From contig JBJXFK010000100.1 of the NCBI GenBank assembly GCA_046155505.1, positions 1 through 33,211 on the forward strand: 33,211 bases of DNA, written 5' to 3'. A program made the position numbers and the translations under genes. Positions 22,225 to 29,115 of this stretch are shown piece by piece (position 1 is the first letter of the stretch; each line of letters begins with the position of its first letter). This DNA comes from JBJXFK01 sp046155505 (GTDB lineage Bacteria; Planctomycetota; Phycisphaerae; UBA1845; Fen-1342). A model generated the notes under the pieces. That model saw only the letters and a list, made by a program, of their open reading frames with translations. It made no database searches and had not been told where the DNA came from.

Positions 22225-23667
22225 ATGGTGAAACGCATGAGTCGAGGGCGGGCTCGTCTGGTCGTTGCAATGGGCGTTTCGGTCGCGGGCGTGGCCATCG
22301 CGCAACCGCCGCCAATTCCGCCGCTGCCGCCAGTGCCGGTGCCGCCGGCGAATCCGATTACCGAGCCGAAACGCATCCTGGGCAAAATTCTGTTCTGGGA
22401 CGAGCAGTTGTCGAGCGACAACACGGTGTCATGCGGAACGTGCCACCTGCCGGGCCTTGCGGGCAGCGATCCCCGCATCGGCCGCAACCCTGGACCTGAC
22501 AACACGCTCAATACGCCCGACGACAAACTCGGCTCGCCCGGCGTGGCCAAGATGGACATCAGTGAAGAGTACGTCGAAGACCCGATCTTCGGCTTTGCCG
22601 CGCAAGTAACGCGGCGGAACGCGCAATCGGTCGTCGGCAGCGGGTTCTCGAACAACGCGATGTTCTGGGACGGCCGCGCGGCCGGGCAGTTCGTCGATCC
22701 CGAGACCGGCTCGACCGAGATCAACAACGGCGGAGCGCTCGAAAGTCAGGCGATCGGCCCGATTCTCAGCAGCATCGAAATGGGCCACGACGGTCGCACC
22801 TGGCCGCAGGTGCGCGAGAAGCTAACCGCCGCGCGACCGCTGGCCCACGCCCGCCGAATTCCGCCAGACATGCGTAACGCGATCTCCGGCGGCAAGACCT
22901 ACGCCGACCTGTTCGCCGACGCGTTCGGCGATTCGGAGATCACCGCCACGCGCATCGCGTTCGCGATTGCGACGTATGAACGCACGCTGATCCCGAATCA
23001 GGCCCCGATCGACGCGTTCATTGCCGGCAACGCCGCCGCGCTCACGCCGGCACAAACGCAGGGCCTGAACATCTTTCTCGGCCCGCAGGCACATTGCAAC
23101 GTCTGTCATACGCCGCCGGTGTTTTCGAATCACACGTTCCGAAATATCGGCCTGCGTCCGCCGGTCGAGGACACGGGTCGTCAAGAGGTGACCAATCAGC
23201 CGGGCGATCTGGGCCGCTTCAAGACGCCGACACTTCGCAATGTGGGCTTGAAGAACCGCTTCATGCACAACGGACAGTTGCAGACGTTGACGGCGGTGGT
23301 GAATTTCTATGCGACGCCGGGGAACAACTTCCCGCAGAATCGCGATCCGGCGGCGGCGAACATCGTGATTCCGCTAAACGCTCGGCCGGCGCTCGTGGAC
23401 TTCCTGACGAATGCGCTCACCGATCCGCGCGTGCGCAATGAAGTGTTTCCGTTCGATCGGCCGCTGCTGCGCAGCGAGGGCGAGGCGTGTCCGTCGGACA
23501 TCGACGGCAACGGCGTGACGGCGCTCAACGACCTGTCGATTCTGCTCGCTCACTTCGGCGTGGCGAGCGAGGCGGCATACTTCGAGGGTGACGTCGACGG
23601 CGACGGCGATATCGATTTGAGCGATCTCTCGATCCTGCTCGGTGGCTTCGGACAGCCGTGCTCGTGA
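22225..23667 (+). CDS. Di-haem cytochrome c peroxidase / MauG-like protein with dockerin-like C-terminus
   Basis: This encodes 480 residues. ATG 22225 follows AGGGAG. A signal peptide (to about GVAIA-Q) and a proline-rich linker precede the enzyme. Two c-type haem motifs are present: CGTCH at residues 70-74 and CNVCH at 291-295. They lie in the order and spacing of bacterial cytochrome c peroxidase/MauG proteins, with family motifs LGKILFWDEQLSSD, NNAMFWDGRA, IEMGH and RFKTPTLRNVGLKNRFMHNG. The protein would reduce peroxide or oxidise an unknown substrate outside the cytoplasm. Residues about 425-480 hold two dockerin-like calcium loops (DIDGNGVTALNDLSILLAHF and DVDGDGDIDLSDLSILLGGF). These suggest cell-surface or complex attachment. 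No cohesin is visible in the window. Confidence 0.93.
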   Translation: MVKRMSRGRARLVVAMGVSVAGVAIAQPPPIPPLPPVPVPPANPITEPKRILGKILFWDEQLSSDNTVSCGTCHLPGLAGSDPRIGRNPGPDNTLNTPDDKLGSPGVAKMDISEEYVEDPIFGFAAQVTRRNAQSVVGSGFSNNAMFWDGRAAGQFVDPETGSTEINNGGALESQAIGPILSSIEMGHDGRTWPQVREKLTAARPLAHARRIPPDMRNAISGGKTYADLFADAFGDSEITATRIAFAIATYERTLIPNQAPIDAFIAGNAAALTPAQTQGLNIFLGPQAHCNVCHTPPVFSNHTFRNIGLRPPVEDTGRQEVTNQPGDLGRFKTPTLRNVGLKNRFMHNGQLQTLTAVVNFYATPGNNFPQNRDPAAANIVIPLNARPALVDFLTNALTDPRVRNEVFPFDRPLLRSEGEACPSDIDGNGVTALNDLSILLAHFGVASEAAYFEGDVDGDGDIDLSDLSILLGGFGQPCS

Positions 23668-23716
23668 TCGTGATCGTCTGGAATGTGTAGGGAAGGGTGA
23701 GGGCCCTACTCAACCG

Positions 23717-23754
23717 CGGAGGAGGTCGGCCACAAGCCGCCTCCTTCCGTGTTT
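23717..23754. terminator. Intrinsic terminator between convergent genes
   Basis: CGGAGGAGGTCGGC pairs with GCCGCCTCCTTCCG around a CACAA loop, about 13 bp with two single-base bulges. It is followed by TGTTTTCC. It lies 50 bases after the peroxidase stop and could also serve the convergent minus-strand gene ending at 23800. Confidence 0.7.
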
Positions 23755-23799
23755 TCCGGGGCTGGAATGTGCGGCGGCCAGTGATTCGCGATCGCGCGT

Positions 23800-25260
23800 T
23801 CACTTCGTACCGATCATCCCTTGTCGAAAGCGCGCGATCCGCTCGATCGCCGGCTTGGGTGTCAGGTCTTCGCGTAGCAGACCGCTATGCGGAACGACCG
23901 CCGACGGCGAATCGACCAACGTTTGCATGCAGATGCTCTCGACGTAGGGCCGCGACAGCGCGAGCTCGCCGACCGTCGAGATCCAGTCGGCTTGTGCCTC
24001 TTCCGACCAACCGCCCTGCGGCTGTCCGCCGCTACCGCTCGCGCTCGGATAGGCGACCGCTGTGAGTTGGATCGGTTTGCCGAGGTTGGCCAGCCGATCG
24101 ATGACCGAGGTGATCTGCATCTGATCGCGCAGGTGAAACCCCTCGCTGTCGATGCCGAACAGCAGTTGCAGGCCGAACGCGTCGAAGGCGATGCCGCTCT
24201 GCGCGGCCATCTCGGCATAAAGCAGCGGCGGCACGGTGCGCGGGTTGCGGGCATAGCACTCGCCCCACGGCTGCGTCAGCTCGAGCACGATTTGAGCCCG
24301 CGGCGCGCTCTGCTTGGTAATGGTCGCGGCCATGCGCGTCAGTTCCATGATCTGCTCGAAATTCAGCGGAAAGACGCTTTCGTTGTGCAGGCCGCCGGCG
24401 ACGACCCAGCTCGAAATCTGACCGGCGTAGCGCTGCACCGTGCGGCGGACGTGCTCCTTGGCGAATTCGGCGATGGCCTCGTAGTCGTTCTCCCAGATGT
24501 ACATCCAATCCGGTATGAACTGCACGCCGAAGTTGAGCAGCGGCCCGCTGCGCAGCGGCAGGCCCTCTCTTGCGCAGAGTTTCACGAGCGCATCGGGCGT
24601 GTCATAGCTCGACACCTGTTCTTTGCGCTGGATGTCGCGCCAGACGAACGGGATGCGGGCAAAGCCGAAGACGTCGCTGAGCTTGATCTTGCCGACCGTT
24701 TTGCCGACGAGGGCGTTGACGCTCGTGCCGAAGAAGCCGCGAACGAGCGATGCACTTTGCTTGCGACGCGAGAGAAACACGCCCGCGTGAAATCGGCACA
24801 TGTCTTCGGACGAGCTGACCGCCAGCGAGATCGCCTGATCGGCGAGCTTGGTCGCGGCGGCGTTGTCGGGCAGCGCCTGCATCGCCGCGACGAAGCCGGC
24901 CTGGGCGTCGTCGATTTTGGTGACGATGCCGTTCATGCCCGGAAAGTCGTAGAGTCCCCACTCCTCGCGGCGACTGGAAATGCGCATCAGCCGATGTCGG
25001 GCGAGTTCGATATTCAGGTGATAGGGTTCGTCGCGCGCGGGCAGGCGCGTCGTTTCGAGCTGGATCGTGCCGACGCCGGCGACCGGCCAGAGAATCGAGA
25101 GCGCGAGTGCGTCGGGGTTTCGCGATTCACAGACAATGGTCGTGCCTTCGAGCCGCACCTCGCCGCGCACGGGCACGCCGTCGGCCCCGAGCAGGATCGC
25201 GCTCGAGATGTCCGGGCGAAAGCTCGGATCGGTTTGCGGAAAGAACACGAAACGATGCAC
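23800..25260 (-). CDS. GH10 (endo-xylanase)-like protein, probably catalytically degenerate
   Basis: This encodes 486 residues from GTG 25260, preceded by a strong GGAGGT with 7-base spacing. Residues about 1-150 form a beta-rich N-terminal part with no signal peptide. The remainder resembles a (beta/alpha)8 GH10 barrel: FGFARIPFVWRDIQ, then RSGPLLNFGVQFIPDWMY, a strand ending SSWVVAGGLHNES (Glu294, where GH10 enzymes have the acid/base WDVVNE), and a C-terminal LVDSPSAVVPHSGLLREDL then TPKPAIERI that matches the usual GH10 ending. The nucleophile strand, ITELD in active enzymes, reads IQLTAVAYPS here (about residues 393-400) with no Glu. It may bind rather than cleave sugar polymers. The family call is from motif likeness only. 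Confidence 0.65.
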   Translation of the reverse strand: MHRFVFFPQTDPSFRPDISSAILLGADGVPVRGEVRLEGTTIVCESRNPDALALSILWPVAGVGTIQLETTRLPARDEPYHLNIELARHRLMRISSRREEWGLYDFPGMNGIVTKIDDAQAGFVAAMQALPDNAAATKLADQAISLAVSSSEDMCRFHAGVFLSRRKQSASLVRGFFGTSVNALVGKTVGKIKLSDVFGFARIPFVWRDIQRKEQVSSYDTPDALVKLCAREGLPLRSGPLLNFGVQFIPDWMYIWENDYEAIAEFAKEHVRRTVQRYAGQISSWVVAGGLHNESVFPLNFEQIMELTRMAATITKQSAPRAQIVLELTQPWGECYARNPRTVPPLLYAEMAAQSGIAFDAFGLQLLFGIDSEGFHLRDQMQITSVIDRLANLGKPIQLTAVAYPSASGSGGQPQGGWSEEAQADWISTVGELALSRPYVESICMQTLVDSPSAVVPHSGLLREDLTPKPAIERIARFRQGMIGTK

Positions 25261-25467
25261 GCGGGCGACCTCCGGTCAGAGTGCTCGATAGCGATTCCAA
25301 GGCGACATCGCGGCGACAGATTGGGCGATTGTAACGGCGGGGAATCGGCGGGCACAGAAGCCGGCACCCGGATTGAAGGCTTGCGCCGGTTTATGCGGAT
25401 TCTGGGATCGAGGTCTGCTCGATGCGGCGGCAATCAACCCGCGGCGACGGACGCCAGTGGCATCGGA

Positions 25468-25473
25468 TATGAT
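25468..25473 (+). promoter_or_regulatory. Possible -10 element of the tRNA-Arg gene
   Basis: TATGAT ends 22 bases before the first base of the tRNA gene, a plausible -10 distance when a short leader is allowed. No matching -35 (TTGACA-like) is visible 17 bases upstream. Confidence 0.3.
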
Positions 25474-25495
25474 GGTTCGGCGGTGAGATTCGCTA

Positions 25496-25569
25496 GCGCC
25501 CGTAGCTCAGCTGGATAGAGCAGCGGTTTCCTAAACCGCAGGTCGTAGGTTCGAATCCTATCGGGCGCG
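25496..25569 (+). tRNA. tRNA-Arg (anticodon CCT)
   Basis: The full cloverleaf can be drawn: acceptor GCGCCCG/CGGGCGC (7 bp), D-stem GCTC/GAGC with loop AGCTGGATA, anticodon stem GCGGT/ACCGC with loop TTCCTAA (anticodon CCT, codon AGG), variable loop AGGTC, T-stem GTAGG/CCTAT with loop TTCGAAT (one G-T pair), discriminator G. CCA is not encoded. The phage-type integrase gene begins 122 bases downstream, so the 3' part of this tRNA is the likely integration target. Confidence 0.97.
25540..25569 (+). other. Probable attL core (3' part of tRNA-Arg)
   Basis: Tyrosine integrases next to tRNA genes usually recombine within the T-arm/acceptor part, regenerating an intact tRNA. The intact tRNA-Arg followed by the integrase fits this. 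The exact core cannot be fixed because attR would lie outside the window. Confidence 0.5.
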
Positions 25570-25590
25570 TTGTACTATAAGTTTGGCCGA

Positions 25591-25668
25591 CCCCGCGAGA
25601 TACGGGGACCTGCCGACGTCAGGCAGTGCGGTCTGAAGCGCGAAAGAGCGCGGTGTTACACCGCGCTC
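25591..25668 (+). promoter_or_regulatory. Structured leader of the integrase gene (three hairpins)
   Basis: Between the tRNA and the integrase there are three successive inverted repeats: CCCCG/CGGGG (25591-25607), CTGCC/GGCAG (25610-25626, with a GACGTC core) and the perfect palindrome GAGCGCGGTGT-T-ACACCGCGCTC (25646-25668). The last ends 11 bases before the GGAGG ribosome site of the integrase. They may be integrase arm sites, a repressor operator or an RNA structure controlling translation. Confidence 0.6.
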
Positions 25669-25691
25669 CGCCGTAATTCGGAGGCCCGCAC

Positions 25692-27029
25692 ATGCCAAAG
25701 ACACCGTCCTATCGTTGTCGCGAGGGTTACACCCAGGCGATCGTCACCCTCACCGATTCAGTCACTAAGAAACGCCGCGATTACTGGCTCGGCCAGCACG
25801 GCACGCCCGAGAGCCGCGAGCAGTACCACCGGATCATCGCCGAGTGGGAGGCCAACGAGCGCCGACTGCCGCGCCCGCCCGTCGAACCGGCGCGGACCGA
25901 GAAGCCCGAGCAGCTCGCGCTGATCGTCCTGCTCCGCGACTTCTATCGATTCGCAAAACGCCACTACGACGATGGGGAGTTTCGCTCGTTTCTCGCCGCC
26001 ATGCGGTTGATGAAGAAGTTGTACGGTCGCACGCCGGCGGTCGAATTCGGGCCGAAGAAACTGCGAATGCTCCGCGAGCAGATGATCCGCGGTGACGCCA
26101 CGGAGGATCCGCCGCGAAAGCCGTGGTCGCGGAAGTACATCAATCAGCAGGTGCAACGCATCCGACGCATATTCAAGTGGGCAGTCGCGCACGAGATGGT
26201 GCCAGCCGCGGCGCATCAGGCGCTCTGCACGCTGGAGCCGCTGAAGCGCGGGCGCTCAGACGCGCGCGAAAACCCGAAGGTCGGACCGGTCCCACCGGAC
26301 ATGCTGGAGGCGGTCATGCCGCTGCTGAGCAAGCCGGTGCGGGCGCTGGTCGAGCTCCAGTTGCTGACCGGCGCTCGTGCCGGCGAGTTGGTCGACCTGC
26401 GGGTTTGCGACATCGAAGTCGATGAGAAGACTGCCGTCTGCTCGTACCGGCCCAACAAGCACAAGAACGCCCACCGCGAACACGAACGGGTGATTTACTT
26501 CGGGCCGCGGGCACAAGAGATCCTTCGCCCATTCATGCGGGGCCGCGCGATCCCGGACTATATGTTCAGCCCGGCCGAGTCGGATGCCGATCGTCGCGCT
26601 GCCCTCCACGCGGCACGGAAGACGCCGCTCTCTTGCGGAAACCGGCCCGGGACAAACGTCGAGGAGGTTCCAGGAAGGGCGCCTGGTGCGCACTACACGA
26701 CGGACAGTTACCGACGGGCGATCGAATACGCATGCAACAAGGCGTATCCACCGCCGCCGCCGATCGCGAGGGCTGCGGACGAGACGGTGGAGCAGTGGAG
26801 CGCCCGGTTGAAGAATGACCGGAAGCGGGCGGATCTAACGGCATGGCGTCGCGAGCACCGATTCCATCCGCACCAGCTCCGCCACAGCGCTGGCACGCAG
26901 ATTCGCCGCGAATTCGGGCTTGAGGCCGCCCAGCTTGCGCTGGGGCACGCGAGCGCTGTGGTCACCGATGCGGTCTATGCCGAGCGCGATAGTGACAAGG
27001 TGATCGAGATTATGAGGAAGATCGGCTAG
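25692..27029 (+). CDS. Tyrosine recombinase / phage integrase
   Basis: This encodes 445 residues. ATG 25692 follows GGAGG by 7 bases. The N-terminal part (about 1-90) is a basic DNA-arm-binding-like region, then a SAM-like core-binding domain (about 75-190), then the catalytic domain from about 205. Catalytic residues visible are Arg229 (TGARAGEL), His394 and Arg397 (HPHQLRHSAGT), His419 (LGHAS) and nucleophile Tyr429 (AVYAERD). An internal segment at about 300-385 with a proline run (YPPPPPIA) is longer than in minimal integrases, a feature I associate with planctomycete members. It integrates and, with a directionality factor, excises the element at the neighbouring tRNA-Arg. All downstream phage genes read in the same direction. 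Confidence 0.95.
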   Translation: MPKTPSYRCREGYTQAIVTLTDSVTKKRRDYWLGQHGTPESREQYHRIIAEWEANERRLPRPPVEPARTEKPEQLALIVLLRDFYRFAKRHYDDGEFRSFLAAMRLMKKLYGRTPAVEFGPKKLRMLREQMIRGDATEDPPRKPWSRKYINQQVQRIRRIFKWAVAHEMVPAAAHQALCTLEPLKRGRSDARENPKVGPVPPDMLEAVMPLLSKPVRALVELQLLTGARAGELVDLRVCDIEVDEKTAVCSYRPNKHKNAHREHERVIYFGPRAQEILRPFMRGRAIPDYMFSPAESDADRRAALHAARKTPLSCGNRPGTNVEEVPGRAPGAHYTTDSYRRAIEYACNKAYPPPPPIARAADETVEQWSARLKNDRKRADLTAWRREHRFHPHQLRHSAGTQIRREFGLEAAQLALGHASAVVTDAVYAERDSDKVIEIMRKIG

Positions 27030-27121
27030 CCGTCGCGACGCTAGAACGTGGCGGCAACCGGCGGCCGCGACGTCTCGTCTGATAATTTTGTTGAAAACCG
27101 CCCTCGGGCGTTGCATTCCGT

Positions 27122-27158
27122 GCCCGCGGAGGAATTGGTGGACACCGGCGACTTATTT
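27122..27158 (+). pseudogene. tRNA-Leu-like 5' fragment (D-arm region)
   Basis: GCCCGCGGAGGAATTGGTGG followed by ACACCGG closely resembles the acceptor 5' strand and D-arm of a bacterial tRNA-Leu (typical GGAATTGGTAGACGC). No matching anticodon stem, T-arm or 3' acceptor strand follows, so no functional tRNA is present. It may be a decayed tRNA or a chance match. Confidence 0.35.
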
Positions 27159-27224
27159 CGCGACAATATATGATGCGGGGCTGTGAAGGCTTGGCAGCTA
27201 GACTCTGTGTTGGAGGTTCTGAAC

Positions 27225-27443
27225 ATGCCGGATCGAAACGGCGACGAACGTGGTCGTCAGCATATTGTGCGGGAAGATCGGCGTACCGATATCGAGCGGG
27301 TATTTGACATGCTTGGCCTGCGCACCGACCAACAACGCCAAGCCAAGTCGTTCAGAGAGATCGGATACGCCGGTGATTCGTCGGAGCATCCGCAGCGCTT
27401 TATTCCTCGCCTCTCAAACACGTCCGATTTCATCTCTGAATAG
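27225..27443 (+). CDS. Small charged protein, unknown function
   Basis: This encodes 72 residues. ATG 27225 follows GGAGG by 8 bases. A GTG at 27183 would add 14 residues and lacks such a site. The protein is hydrophilic, rich in Arg, Asp and Glu (DRNGDERGRQHIVREDRR), with no membrane segment and no motif I recognise. Its stop is 11 bases before the SDH-family protease gene, so the two are probably co-transcribed. Such a pairing would fit an adaptor, inhibitor or substrate, but nothing in the sequence proves it. Confidence 0.7.
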   Translation: MPDRNGDERGRQHIVREDRRTDIERVFDMLGLRTDQQRQAKSFREIGYAGDSSEHPQRFIPRLSNTSDFISE

Positions 27444-27454
27444 GCGAGCGGAAC

Positions 27455-28378
27455 GTGCCCAGCTGGAAAGCGATCCTGGACGAAGTCAAGGCGGCCGGAA
27501 GCACTTTCGATGTCGTTCGTCGCAAGTACATCAAGCAACTCGCGGAGCTCACAGGCCGAAACGTCATTGCCTATTATTCAGGGTGGCTCCAGAAGTCCGA
27601 CATCGTGTCGCAGCGTTTCGGCGGTTTTTCCGTTGACGATGGTGACAAGAACGGCTTCATGGCGGTCATCCATCAACTCGATCGAACGAAGGGTCTAGAC
27701 CTCATTCTGCATACGCCCGGCGGCTCGACGGCCGCAACTGAGTCGCTCGTGGATTATCTTCGCTCGATGTTCGATACGAACATGCGCGCGATCGTCCCGC
27801 AAATCGCGATGTCCGCCGGCACCATGATCGCACTCGCGTGCCGGGAGGTCGTGATGGGCAAACACTCGAGTCTGGGCCCGATTGATCCGCAGATAGGCGG
27901 GATTCCGGCGCACGGCGTAATTGAGGAATTCGAGCGCGCGAAGCGAGAAGTGCAATCCAGCCCCGGGACGATCCCGATCTGGCAGCCGATCATCGCCAAG
28001 TATCACCCGACGCTGATCGGCGAGTGCGAAAAGTCGATTAAGTGGTCTAAAGAAATGGTGAAGGAGTGGCTCATCACCGGCATGTTCGCTGGCGAGGCGG
28101 ACGCGACGACGAAAGTGGATCGCATCATCGAAGAGTTGGCAGACCACGCGATCACGCTCTCGCATGCACGGCACATCGCGGTAAAGAAGGCTCATGATCT
28201 GGGCATCAAAGTGATGATGCTCGAAGCGCCGCAAAACAAGGACCTACAGGATGCCGTCTTAACGGTTCACCACGCATGCATTCAGACGCTTTCCGGGACC
28301 GGCGCCTTTAAGATCATCGAGAATCAAAACGGCGTGGGCTTTCTGCAAGTTCTGGCACCCGCCGTCATCACAGGCTAA
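27455..28378 (+). CDS. SDH-family (Clp-fold) serine protease
   Basis: This encodes 307 residues from GTG 27455. It has the crotonase/ClpP-type fold of the SDH_sah / SppA-related families: LDLILHTPGGSTAATESLVDYL (oxyanion-type glycine motif near residue 87), IVPQIAMSAGTMIALACREVVMGKHSSLGPIDPQ, with predicted nucleophile Ser120 in SAGT. The C-terminal half is helical (EMVKEWLITGMFAGEADATTK). There is no signal peptide, and one or two segments could touch a membrane. Genes of this family are common passengers on mobile elements and in defence islands (from memory). The target is unknown. It sits between the integrase and replication modules, a usual place for cargo, paired with the 72-residue protein. 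Confidence 0.85.
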   Translation: MPSWKAILDEVKAAGSTFDVVRRKYIKQLAELTGRNVIAYYSGWLQKSDIVSQRFGGFSVDDGDKNGFMAVIHQLDRTKGLDLILHTPGGSTAATESLVDYLRSMFDTNMRAIVPQIAMSAGTMIALACREVVMGKHSSLGPIDPQIGGIPAHGVIEEFERAKREVQSSPGTIPIWQPIIAKYHPTLIGECEKSIKWSKEMVKEWLITGMFAGEADATTKVDRIIEELADHAITLSHARHIAVKKAHDLGIKVMMLEAPQNKDLQDAVLTVHHACIQTLSGTGAFKIIENQNGVGFLQVLAPAVITG

Positions 28379-28677
28379 TCACTTTGATTGCGTAACGCCG
28401 GGGCGCTTTTCGCGCTCTCACTCGCTTTGCGACTCAGATAGAGCCGGTCCGCCTTCATCCTGCTAGCCCCTCGTCGCACGCAACGGCGCGTTCCGAGTTA
28501 GGCAATTCCGACGGACAATAATTCTCAGCGTATTTCTGATTTTTCGTAAACATCGCTGCCGACATCATTTACGCGAACTCTTCGCTGGCACATCGTTGCT
28601 AACTGGAGTTAGCGAGTTAGCGACACAAATCGAATCGTACAACGCCGTGCATTGGACCCAACAACTAGGAGGTTCGC
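28379..28677. other. Intergenic region with operator-like site
   Basis: This 299-base gap separates the protease from the DUF1580-like gene. It is locally more AT-rich at about 28500-28580 (for example GTATTTCTGATTTTTCGTAAA) and probably holds a promoter. The operator-like repeat at 28598-28621 is listed separately. Confidence 0.5.
28598..28621 (+). promoter_or_regulatory. Operator-like site: palindrome plus direct half-site
   Basis: GCTAACT-GG-AGTTAGC is a perfect 7-bp inverted repeat, followed after one base by a third AGTTAGC copy in direct orientation. It lies 57-80 bases before the ATG of the DUF1580-like gene, where a repressor or autoregulator could bind. Confidence 0.65.
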
Positions 28678-29064
28678 ATGCACGAACAAACGGTTACAAG
28701 CGGACACATTACTCTCACACAGGCGGCAAAAATCGCACCCGGGCGTCCGTCAACCAACTGCCTGTGGCGCTGGTGTCGACGGGGCGTAAGAGCTCGAGAT
28801 GGCCAGCGCGTGCGACTCCAGCACCTGCGTATCGGCGGAAAGATTTTCACCACGCTCGCATGGCTCGAGGAGTTTGGCCGCAACTTGGCGGACGCGGACA
28901 CGAAGTACTTCGACCTTTGCGAAGCGGCGGCTCACGCTGCAGCCGCTGCAGAACCGCCCTTTCAACGGCGACGACGTCGTTCCAAGCAAGACGACCGCGT
29001 TGGGCAAGCGGCTGGCCGCGAACTCGACGACGCTCAACGGGAGCTCGAGGCAGCCGGAATCTGA
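28678..29064 (+). CDS. DUF1580-like small DNA-binding protein (excisionase or regulator type)
   Basis: This encodes 128 residues. ATG 28678 follows a near-perfect AGGAGG by 5 bases, suggesting strong translation. The N-terminal 65 residues (ITLTQAAKIAPGRPSTNCLW then RWCRRGV, VRLQHLRIGGKIFTTLAWLE) match the DUF1580 pattern I know from planctomycete genomes. It looks like a winged-helix MerR/AlpA-type module that could bind DNA. The C-terminus is Ala- and Arg-rich (AAAHAAAAAEPPFQRRRRRS) and probably helical. It precedes the primase gene by 51 bases. Roles as a recombination directionality factor or as the regulator binding the 28598 site are both possible. Confidence 0.75.
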   Translation: MHEQTVTSGHITLTQAAKIAPGRPSTNCLWRWCRRGVRARDGQRVRLQHLRIGGKIFTTLAWLEEFGRNLADADTKYFDLCEAAAHAAAAAEPPFQRRRRRSKQDDRVGQAAGRELDDAQRELEAAGI

Positions 29065-29115
29065 TTGCTGTTGTTCGTAGGCCCCTCGCAATTTTCCTCA
29101 CGGCAGTAGGGAACG

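Noticed and set aside
23887..25518. A 543-codon plus-strand frame
   Set aside because: It is antisense to the GH10-like gene, which has a strong ribosome site and recognisable motifs, and it runs into the tRNA gene.
27122..27200. A complete tRNA-Leu gene
   Set aside because: Only the 5' acceptor and D-arm resemble a tRNA. Anticodon stem, T-arm and 3' acceptor do not form.
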